64,000 nucleotides of DNA from NCBI GenBank assembly GCA_001939145.1, contig LSRX01000054.1, positions 208,960 through 272,959 on the forward strand, given 5' to 3'. The first letter of the stretch is position 1; every line of letters begins with the position of its first letter. The translations under genes were made by a program, and so were the position numbers. The notes below the pieces were generated by a model, which saw nothing but the letters and a program-made list of their open reading frames with translations, made no database searches and was not told the DNA's origin. This DNA is from Symbiodinium microadriaticum (lineage: Eukaryota; Sar; Dinophyceae; Suessiales; Symbiodiniaceae). Positions 24,095 through 32,950 of this stretch are shown here, one piece after another.

Positions 24095-24930
24095 AGCTGT
24101 ACGTTGAGCTGCTTATCATGGAATTGCCAGGGGAAAGCAAAACTCTACGAGGCCTTTCACCTAGGGGTCTTCGATGGCTACGACATCGTGTGCCTCCAGG
24201 AGACCAATTTCTGGGAGGAGGACAGATGCGACTTCAGCAAGCTCGCTTTGCAACGTGGCTTTCACAGCTACCATGGAGGGGGACATCAAGGAGTGGACAC
24301 GCGAGGCCGTGGCTTCGCACGCGGAGGTTTGACAACTTTGGTCAAACATGGTAGGGCTTCACGGCTCCTCCGTGCTGAGTGGAACGAGGGCCAATACGAG
24401 TGGCTGGGCGTTCAAATGGAGGGGTTTGCTCTGCACAACGTTCATCGTAAACCGGGTGGCGACGAGGAGCTCTACACGACTGAGGTCCAAGAGCTCATGG
24501 GCGACTACAGCAAGGCCATCCTCGTCGGTGATCACAACATCCAGTTGGGCGACTTCTAGGTGGCGGGCAGTGAGCTGATCGGGTGCGTCGATGTCCAAGG
24601 ACAACCCGTTCCCTCACGCCACGATGGTGACCGCTGTCTTGACTACGTCGTAGCGAAAAACCTCAAGGCTGTTTTTCCGGAGTACCCGCCAAACAGCGGG
24701 AGCAGCGACCACAAGGCCCTCAACTTCTTTGTGTGCGACGTTCACCTCGCTAAGGACAAGTTGTATCGTCTTCGGCCCACCACGTGCTATGATAGGCCCG
24801 ACTCTATCGATGCGAAGGAGTGGACGGAGCGACAAGCGCAGTATTGGCGAGCCCATCCTGTGCCAGACGATGTCGATGACACAGCAGGAGTGGCAGTTGT
24901 TCAACAATACCGCGGAGGCTGCCATGAGAG

Positions 24931-25290
24931 CAGCCATGGGCAGCAATCATTCGCCCCAGGACCCGCCAAACCGGCGGCCAAAAGGGCTGCGTGCGAATCT
25001 TGCGGCATACATTCAGGCTCGGTATAAGCCATACTTCACGAAGTTTGAGCTCAAGCCAGGATCCGTTGCCCAACGGATGCGTGATGAGATAGCCTTCAGA
25101 GCAGCATCACATATGCTGGGAATCAGCTTGGTCCTTGTCTGCGGTGATGTTACTCGGCCCTTTCAGGTGCTGCACTACTGCAACAGAAAGAGCCAGGCAG
25201 GGGCACTATACTCTCCTGCTTCCCCAGAGCCAGCTTCCGGAGTATGCCATCGTGGACAGCCAGCATTTGCTGTGCGCAAGAGGCGTCTGA
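24931..25290 (+). pseudogene. LINE copy E: OTU-like domain fragment
   Basis: From about 24965 the sequence matches the OTU region of copies C and D again: KGLRANLAAYIQARYKPYFT, then DEIAFRAASHMLGISLVLVC, then VLHYCNRKSQ. After a frameshift come GHYTLLLP and PEYAIVDSQH. The nucleophile half is missing. It is joined directly to the endonuclease of copy D, so the two copies were fused by deletion or by insertion of one into the other. Confidence 0.65.
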
Positions 25291-25364
25291 GTTGTGCTCA
25301 GATTTTTCTTTTTTCGATTTTTGCAGCATCATGGGCAAGGCAGGTCGGTGTGCAGTTGGGACCA

Positions 25365-25640
25365 GCAACGCCGAGCATGAATTTGTTTGTTTTACATCCG
25401 CTTGGCCGCCTCGAATCTTGTAGTTATTGGGTTGCTTTCATGGTAAACGCTTCGTGTCGCCGCCCCGGTGTCGTCAAGCCCGGCCGCATCAAAAAAAAAG
25501 AAGGCACCCTAAACCCTAAACTTCTAAACCCAAAAAGGGCCCTAAAATGAAGGCACCGTAAACCTAAAATGTACCCGCAGGCCCTGAAAAGGCACCTTAA
25601 ACCCTCATCCCAAAAGGCCCTTCAAGAGATGCATAAAGAA
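25365..25640 (+). repeat. Degenerate telomere-type block (right copy)
   Basis: Shares TTTACATCCGCTTGGCC, GGTAAACGCTTCG, AAGGCACCCTAAACCC and a GTACCCGCAGG(G)CCCT word with the left block at 16416-16660, in the same order and orientation. Divergence is moderate. Confidence 0.6.
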
Positions 25641-25744
25641 GGGAGTGGCGGGTTAGGGCCAGGGGAGGAAAGCGGGGGGGCCGTGGGTAGCGAAATGGTG
25701 TGCGATCTTTACAGGCGTTTGTAAAACGAGTGCTTGCTGCAGCC

Positions 25745-26730
25745 TAGGGCCTATGGAGGAGAATGTGGTTGCTCGATGTTGCTTGGGTTTGTGAGAACTT
25801 GGATGCAGACAGCCGCCCGAACCGCCTTGTTCGCAGGGTGGTGCCGGCGGTGACTACAAGCAGTACATGGACTACTCCAAGTACACTCAGGGTCAGGGTG
25901 CCCAGGGCGGAGGAGCTTCAGATTACAAGAAGTACATGGAGTCCTACAGCGGCGACTACAGCAAGTACATGAAGGGCCAGGGCTCCCAGGCGAGGTAATT
26001 TTGATTGTGGAGAGTTGGCATGCCTGTGACCAGCAGCTCTTCATGCCAGGTTGATTTCTTCAAGGTGGGTAGTTCAGGACTCGGATTACATAAGATTTGG
26101 GGTTCGCTAGAATCTTGCACGGTTTTTGTTGCTGCTTGCTGCAGCCTATGAAGGAGAATGTGATTGCTCGATGTTGCTTGGGTTTGTGAGAACTTGGATG
26201 CAGACAGCCGCCCGAACCGCCTTGTTCGCAGGGTGGTGCCGGCGGTGACTACAAGCAGTACATGGACTACTCCAAGTACACTCAGGGTCAGGGTGCCCAG
26301 GGCGGAGGAGCTTCAGATTACAAGAAGTACATGGAGTCCTACAGCGGCGACTACAGCAAGTACATGAAGGGCCAGGGCTCCCAGGCGAGGTAATTTTGAT
26401 TGTGGAGAGTTGGCATGCCTGTGACCAGCAGCTCTTCATGCCAGGTTGATTTCTTCAAGGTTGGTAGTTCAGGACTCGGATTACATAAGATTTGGGGTTC
26501 GCTAGAATCTTGCACCGTTTTTTTTGCTGCTTGCTGCAGCCTATGAAGGAGAATGTGATTGCTCGATGTTGCTTGGGTTTGTGAGAACTTGGATGCAGAC
26601 AGCCGCCCGAACCGCCTTGTTCGCAGGGTGGTGCCGGCGGTGACTACAAGCAGTACATGGACTACTCCAAGTACACTCAGGGTCAGGGTGCCCAGGGCGG
26701 AGGTGCTTCAGATTACAAGAAGTACATGGA
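25745..26730 (+). repeat. Tandem triplication of a 395-bp exon-plus-intron unit
   Basis: The word GCTCGATGTTGCTTGGG starts at 25771, 26166 and 26561, giving an exact 395-bp period twice. Each unit holds the same 153-nt exon with its flanking intron sequence. The copies are nearly identical. A fourth, more diverged copy lies at about 15850-16180, on the other side of the LINE cluster. Confidence 0.9.
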
Positions 26731-27088
26731 CTATTCCAAGTACACTGAGGGCGCGAAGGCGAGTAATGCTGATGCAAAATCCGAAAGCCCTGCCCTGCTG
26801 GCAGCTGCTACATCTTCCGATGAGGGGTCGTTCGTCCGGGACTACAAAAACTACATGCAGCAGCGTGGCAAGAATGTCTCCGCGGGTTTCGAGAAGTACA
26901 TGAAAACCCATGCTGGGGAGTTCAAGCACTACGTGCAATCCCGTGGTGCTGAAGCAGCAGGTGACTTCAATGACTACTTCAGGAACTACAAGAGCTTCTT
27001 CCAGAACGAAGGCAAAGATGCAGCCGGTGATTTCCAAAAGTTTGTCGACGAGTATGCTAGCGACTATGCGAAATACTTGAAGGCCTGA
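25837..27088 (+). CDS. Tyrosine-rich repeat protein, 3' exon block
   Basis: Exons are 25837-25989 and 26232-26384 (each 153 nt, acceptor GCAG|G, donor CAG|GC, phase 0 to 0, 51 residues) and a long one from 26627. The 153-nt exons encode DYKQYMDYSKYTQGQGAQGG then DYKKYMESYSGDYSKYMKG. The long exon continues with an Ala/Ser/Asp segment and a series of ~17-residue helical repeats with an A-G-(D/E)-F-x-x-Y core (GEFKHYVQSRG, GDFNDYFRNYKSF, GDFQKFVDEYASDYAKYLK). It ends at TGA 27086-27088, or leaves by AAG|GC at 27082/27083. Because each duplicated exon has phase 0 at both ends, triplication keeps the frame. Product unknown; possibly structural. Confidence 0.7.
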
Positions 27089-27252
27089 TCAGCCTGAATG
27101 TCTTACTTTGTACTTGATTGGGTATCTGTCTTGAAGCTTCCCCCCCATGCGCGGCCCTAGCTACAAACTTTGAAATTCGTGTGGGACCTTGGCCCTTGGC
27201 ACCTTCCTCAGCCTGTACACTCTGTCGAGTTGTCTGCCATCGAGTCCTGCAG

Positions 27253-27831
27253 GAACGAGGCGCCAACGCCGCAACTGACTACAAGAAGTACCAGACACGG
27301 TACCAGGCAAACTGCAGGGGCGCTGTTTGTGCTGCCCGATTGTAGTTCTCGCAGCGCAGTTTGTAGGAGGGTGGGGCAGCTGTGGCCGCATCGCGGCATT
27401 ATTTGTTCCGCGAGCCTCCACAGTGTCAGCCGCTGCTGGCTGCCCCTCAAGCATGTCCCTGGGATAAGCAATCGTAAAGTAGTCTATTGTCAATGCAGAT
27501 GAGGTCCTTGCTGCTGGTGGTGACCAGAGTGCCGCTCCTGATCAACAGAGCGCCGAAGAGAAGAAGGAAAACAAGGAGCGACTTCTTAGCAGTCGGAGAG
27601 GAAGAGAAGCTTGGGTTGTTTTGGTGCTTTTGGCAGGAGAGAGAGGAGGAGAAGCAGAGGCTGCACGAGGAGCTGCAGTCAGAGCACGAGCGCCTGAGGA
27701 AGGAGCTGCAGGCAGAGAAGGAGCGCAAACTGACCGAAGCTTCAAAGCAGTCCAAATCCACCGATGCCGCCCCGAAGCGGTCCAAATCTGAATCCTGTTA
27801 GGAGCACCTCCGCGAGGAGCTCGCAGAAGAG
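27253..27831 (+). CDS. Coiled-coil exons, possibly continuing the tyrosine-rich gene
   Basis: Exon 27253-27306 (CTGCAG|G acceptor, CAG|GC donor, 54 nt, phase 0 to 0) reads ERGANAATDYKKYQTRYQ and shares the DYKKY motif of the preceding gene. Next come about 27504-27575 (SAEEKKENK), 27637-27720 (EREEEKQRLHEELQ, RLRKELQAEK) and 27802-27831 (EHLREELAEE, then GAG|GC). Joined, they form one long charged coiled coil. The donors between the last exons would be AAG|GA, a type allowed in dinoflagellates; a longer single frame to TAG near 27800 is the alternative. If the upstream AAG|GC at 27083 is used instead of the TGA, this is the C-terminal part of the same protein. Confidence 0.45.
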
Positions 27832-28737
27832 GCTTGAACACTCCTTGTGCATCGGAAAAAAACGGTGCAGGAGGAGCGAAGGGATTTCTTGTCTGCCAGG
27901 CGAAGGAGCACCAGCAGAGCCCCAAGGTCGGCCTCTGAGATCTTCTTTGATCTTGCCCGCGGCCTTCCCAGAGCCATCTGTCAGTCTGGAGCGGCGCCGG
28001 CGATGCTGCTGCAGAAGGCCCGAGGAAGCTGATTGCTGAATCATGGCAGACTTCGCGAGGATGACTGAAGTATGAGAGAGCTTGTCGACATGCCCACGAA
28101 GTCATTGCTCAGTGAACATTTCCAGATCGTGTGTCTGAAAGCCCCTATGTTCCAGTCTGGGGAGTGGCCAGGTCGCCACCTACTGGTTCTTCACTCCGCT
28201 GCCTCTGGGTGGCAAGGGCACTGGAGGGGATGCACATCAAAGATGCCCAGCTGGACCAGCTACATGGGTTAGATTACATTACACCACAGGCTCGCGGTCG
28301 TGGCCGGTGCCGGGGCCGTCTTCGCTTTCTTGCGGCGACAGGCGGCCGGCGAAATTCAGTCGGCATACACATTTGTCCTAAGAAGTGTGAGCATGGCCTG
28401 CTGCGAGCCTGGCATCTGCGCAAGCCTCCAAAGCACAAAATGACATTGAGCTTCCTCCGTTTCGAAGTCAGAGCTGTTGTGGAAGCATGTGTGCAGGATC
28501 AGCGCCAGCGATCTGTCGTGGACGACTATGTGCTGGGCTGAGATCACATGTGTTCTGAGCACTCCTTGACATGCACTATAAACGACATGGTGTTATAAGC
28601 TCCGACATGCGAATTTACACTACTTAGTACGATTCTCAATAACACATAAAGGCTATTGCCTATTGCTGTGCCAGAGCTACTTCATGACGAATATCATTGC
28701 CAACACTAGTAGTTTTACTACTGCCATACTCCAATTA
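27832..28737 (+). other. Possible 3' exons; one hydrophobic helix reading
   Basis: From about 28290 a plus-strand reading after ACCACAG gives VVAGAGAVFAFLRRQAAGE, a plausible membrane helix followed by basic residues, and stays open to a TGA near 28440. It could be the last exon of the coiled-coil gene. The splice acceptor and phase are not proven. No other features were seen. Confidence 0.25.
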
Positions 28738-28847
28738 AGGCTACCGCTACTGCTACGTGCTGCTGCTGCTGCTGCTCGTACTACGACGACTACCACTAAC
28801 TACTACTGTACTACTGTTTCTTCTACAATTACTGCTACGGCCACACC

Positions 28848-28892
<45 letters not shown>

Positions 28893-28925
28893 ACTACTAC
28901 TACTACTACTACTACTACGACTACG

Positions 28926-28966
<41 letters not shown>

Positions 28967-29024
28967 NGCTGCTGCTGCTGCTGCTGCTGCTACTACTACT
29001 ACTACTACTACTACTACGACTACG

Positions 29025-29090
<66 letters not shown>

Positions 29091-29092
29091 GG
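28738..29092. repeat. CTG/CTA trinucleotide repeat array with an assembly gap base
   Basis: Long runs of CTG and CTA (with CGA/ACG breaks) in all frames. One N at 28967 sits between two near-identical CTA-CTG halves. The true length is probably not resolved by the assembly. Confidence 0.9.
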
Positions 29093-30109
29093 TACCATCA
29101 CTAGACGACTACCACGACGACTGTTGCTGTTACCATCACATCTTTTGGCGGCAAATTTTCGGTTGTTTCAGATTGGGCGATCATGTTAAGCTGCCCAGGT
29201 GATGCACGAGGATGCCCCTCTTGCTGCTGTGCACCTTCGATGCATTTGCGTTACATTAGCGATCCCACTATGAAGGGTCTATGTTATGATGACCTATTCT
29301 TCTGAGACTATCGTAGCTTCTGGCATTGGTTTTACTGCTCGTTCTGGGCAACGGCTAAATCCTCGGCAGGTAAACGCGGTGCGCTCGAAGAGTTCCATCG
29401 CAGAGTGTCTTCTTGGCCTGCACTGGATGAGAGAAGGCGGGCAGATGGCATCGGCATCGTCAGCTTTCTGAAAGCCTTCGCTTGCGGTTGACTGACCCCT
29501 TTTCCCCGGCTTGCAGCCTGCCCAACTCGCACATGTTTTCTTTCAACTTTTGAAGTGGCCGTCAAGTTTCCCAGGATTCGTTGGATTCGGCACAAGACTC
29601 ACACATTATGACACACTCATCCAGTTGCCTTTTGCACAAGGCGTTTGGCGTTTATCAAAAGCTCAATATTTAGAAGAGCCTGGATCTCCGAAAACCAAGG
29701 AGCTTGATCCTTGGCCATCTGATATTTGTAAAATACAATCCAAGCATCTTGGGATCGCCGCCAAGTCAACCATGTGCTACTTCCTCGCAGAGAAGGCGAG
29801 GAAAATTCGCAATATGCAGACGCCGTGGCTTCCGCAGCGACTCCTCCAACTCATCGCGGCAAGAGCTAGCCTGCAAGGTGCATCCGACAGCGCGCAGAAG
29901 CCACGGCACTCCCGGTAAGCTGTCTTGAACTGCAGTGACCAACAGCCGAAACAATCAAAGCAAAGAACGGCAAACCTGAGCCGATGGGTCGCACATGAAC
30001 CATGCAGCTTTATACAATCATCGGCTGCAAAACAATAGCAGCGACGATAGCAATCAAGACCACGAAGAATTAGTCGCAATGGTTCAGCGTTTGCACTTCC
30101 GTGCGACGC
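29093..30109. other. Unresolved stretch between two triplet-repeat arrays
   Basis: A plus-strand frame of 135 codons (29511-29918) exists, without recognisable motifs. Nothing else is seen. Confidence 0.2.
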
Positions 30110-30235
30110 TCCTCCTCCTGCTACGGCTGCTACTACTACCGCCACTACTGCTATCACTACCACTCTACCACTACTGCCACCACCACACCGCTACCTCTAC
30201 CATTGCTACGACTACTACTACTGCTGCTGCTGCTG

Positions 30236-30266
<31 letters not shown>

Positions 30267-30298
30267 CACTACCACTACCACTACCACTACCACTACCA

Positions 30299-30344
<46 letters not shown>

Positions 30345-30365
30345 GACTACTACTACGACGACGAC
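30110..30365. repeat. CTA/CCA trinucleotide repeat array
   Basis: Runs of CTA and CCA with CTG and CGA interruptions. It is similar to the array at 28.7-29.1 kb, about 1 kb away. Confidence 0.9.
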
Positions 30366-32144
30366 TGCCGCAGCGGTGCAACCACTACGAGAAGCAGGGG
30401 GCCATCCAAAAAGCAATGAAAACACCACCGTCCCCACTATCCTTCACGGCAAGAACAGAGGCAGTGGACAACCATAGCCCATAGCCATATGATCAGACTG
30501 TGACAACTGCGATTCCGGTAAGACACTGGCAATTGCTTCGGAACTCGAAAGATGATGATAGCGGTTGCGAACATAGGCTGGCTCGTAACGATTGAACGAA
30601 ATGGAGGAGCAATCTGAGCAGCGCAAGCGTAACCAGTCGCGTCAGGGACACCATACCGTGCCATGGTCACTGCAGGAAGAGGACTTTTGAGCCGTCACAG
30701 ACAGCTTGCTGACAAGCTGATTGGCAGAGCTAACGTCTCACAACCCAGATTTGGGAGCCCGCTCGCCGTCGCCTCTGGCTTTTGGGCCAGTCTTGTTTTG
30801 CCATACTCCAGGCCACGTAGGGATGAGAAGTCCCTGTGTTGGAACTTTCGTTCCGCGCAGCAGCGTAGTGGAAACGGCGTGCGCCCGCCGAAAAGACTTT
30901 GTGAAAAGTCAGGAGGCAGACAGCTTGTGCTGAGCGGTAGCACTGATGCCATTGCTGTTATTCCGATGCACACAATTGCACACACACACACACGCGCGCT
31001 CCAAAAGTAGTTTTTTGGCACGTTCTTGAAGGGCCCGGCCGAATCTTCCGGGACTATGCGATCTGCGGCAGCCGTGGCTGGCGAAGGCACGACAGTCCTG
31101 AGCTCCTCAATGCTCTGGAGCAAGAGTCAAACAGACCCTCACCATCTCCCCCCATGAGCTTCCTGATCCTTGCGCAAGCAGTGATACGTCTCGAATCTGA
31201 AAGAGTCTGCGACATGTTGATAAGTAGAATGTAGAACTGCACGAAAAAAACGTGAGGAGCAGTGCATGCATTTTGCATTGCAGTGCATTTGAGTGTAGCG
31301 CTAAGTTTTCTTTGAGACTCAGCCCCGTGATCTGGCGCATTCCCGGCGCCAGAGAGTTTCTGTGGGATCCTATGTCCATCATGTCGAGAAGAGTTAGAAT
31401 GGTGAGACTGTTGGGGGAAAAAGGGTGAACGCACTTTTCGGGAGCCGCCCACCGTGGGCTCTGTCCACATGAGTAGGCAGTCACCTTCGAGGGCCCCGAG
31501 ACGGGGAATCTGTCAAACCTGTTGCCGATTGACACCGTCCGAATCCTCGAAGACTGTGCCGGCATCCGCACTGAGTCAGTCTGGCAGGACAGCGACAGCA
31601 GCAAGCCACAGGCGAGCAGTCGTTTGAGAGTGTTGCGCATGAGATCGAGCCGTCATGGCCATTCCGAGCTTTCCTGCCCCACTCCCGAGTGTGCTGAATG
31701 TAGCTCCGCATTATCGTTTGCCTACGCGGAGAGCAAGGTCGTATTTTTGTTGATTGCAAGGTGTCAGGAAAAGAGTCCACAGCGCCTCTTTGGAGGCGGG
31801 ATCTACCTCGTTCTGGGTTGCACGACAGTTTTGTGGTGCATGGTGAGAGATCTGCCGAAGGCAACGGAGACGGGTCGTCGCGTTGGCAGCCTTTGCTCGC
31901 CTGTGCGTCGTGCGGGGCACAGAAGCGGCCTTGGATGAATCAATCGCATGAATCAATTCCCAAGGTGGTGTTCTGAATCTTTTCGGTGACACACTGCCGT
32001 AAGCTTGCAATGCAACGCTGTGTCTAACGCCGTCTGGACGCAGAGCCCCATTCCCATTCTTGTAAATCGTAGAAGGGTGTGAAGCAATTGCTGCGTGCTG
32101 GCTGGGTAGTGTGTCAAGGGACGACTGCAAAAGCCTAAGGACGC
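30366..32144. other. Unresolved stretch
   Basis: No domain recognised. Open frames on both strands are short and mutually overlapping (for example minus strand 31107-31640 and 31711-32181). There is a short CA run near 30975. Confidence 0.2.
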
Positions 32145-32490
32145 GCGAAACCCTGAAACCCCGAAACCCTAAACCCCCCAAACCCTAAGAACCCGAAACA
32201 CCCAAAACCCTAAAAACCCGAAACCCCCCAAACCCTAAAACCCTAAAAACCCGAAGGCCCCCAAACCCGAAAAACCCGAAACCCTAAAACCCCAAAACCT
32301 GAAACCCCGAAACCCCAAAAACCCTAAAAACCCCAAAACCCTAAAAGCCCGAAACCCTAACACCCCAAAACCTGAAACCCCGAAACCCCCAAAACCAAAA
32401 AAGCACGAAACCCCAAAACCCCGAATCCTGAAACCCCGAAACCCTAAACCCCCAAAGCCTGAAACCCTAAAGGCCTCAAGGACCGCAAGG
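32145..32490 (+). repeat. Degenerate interstitial telomere-type block (CCCTAAA/CCCGAAA)
   Basis: About 340 bp of CCCTAAA-like units in which CCCGAAA, CCCCAAA and CCTGAAA variants alternate with true CCCTAAA. The G-rich strand therefore carries both TTTAGGG and TTTCGGG words. No long perfect array exists. Confidence 0.8.
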
Positions 32491-32559
32491 ACTCGGAGAG
32501 CTGCCTGTCGCCGCCAGGGTCTCGCCTGCACAGGGGTGCAGTGTGCGAGGGTTGCGGCA

Positions 32560-32950
32560 TGCAGATGGCAGTATACATAATGGAACATAACATAACATGA
32601 TACAGCATAATAATACACTATGATATCATATGATGTGTTATCATGTGTTACAACCTCATATAATAGAATACGATATTTTTTGTAAGATATAATATAAGAT
32701 CATATCTTATCTTGCAATAGCATGCAATGTTATATAGCATAACCATACAACAATATAACATATCTCATATGTCATATATAGCGGTGTGTGAAAGTTTGAT
32801 CTGAGACCACTGGCCAACGAGGCTTGGCTCTGGGCTTCCTCGCAGCCTTGACCTTACTGCTGAGCCACATCTACTGTGGTTAATCTGGCAAGCTATAACA
32901 TTTAGTATATACTAGATAATATAAGATGTAATTAAGCAACAAAATTTAAC
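32560..32950. other. AT-rich segment
   Basis: Runs of ATAACATAATA-, ATCATATGATG- and ATATAAGAT-type words over about 200 bp, then a short GC-richer island (32785-32890), then more AT. No coding sequence seen. Confidence 0.5.

Larger units (their letters stand above)
22295..24930 (+). mobile_element. LINE copy D: OTU-like protease, two zinc fingers, tandem 2A peptides and APE endonuclease; RT lost
   Basis: A basic/acidic leader is followed by an OTU-like protease with GHCFYNC (candidate nucleophile Cys 22735-22737), then after a frameshift near 22800 DEVAFRAASHLLGVSLALIC and GHYTLL (His 23172-23174). After another frameshift near 23300 there are two Cys/His fingers (CDVC to HIRKDH, 23438-23520; CWMCWGC to LQEC, about 23603-23692). 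Two 2A peptides follow, 159 bp apart (23906-23935 and 24065-24094). The APE endonuclease shows SWNCQG, VCLQETNF, GDHN (24527-24538), RCLDYVV and SSDHK (24701-24715). One in-frame TAG (24557-24559) interrupts the endonuclease; the frame continues unchanged after it. The RT is absent: near 24930 the sequence jumps back to OTU sequence (copy E). Confidence 0.8.

Noticed and set aside
28835..29101. Long poly-Val, poly-Leu and poly-Tyr frames in the triplet array
   Set aside because: They exist in all frames only because the DNA is a triplet repeat.
32235..32618. Phe/Gly-rich minus-strand frame of 127 codons
   Set aside because: Direct translation of the telomere-type repeat, not a gene.
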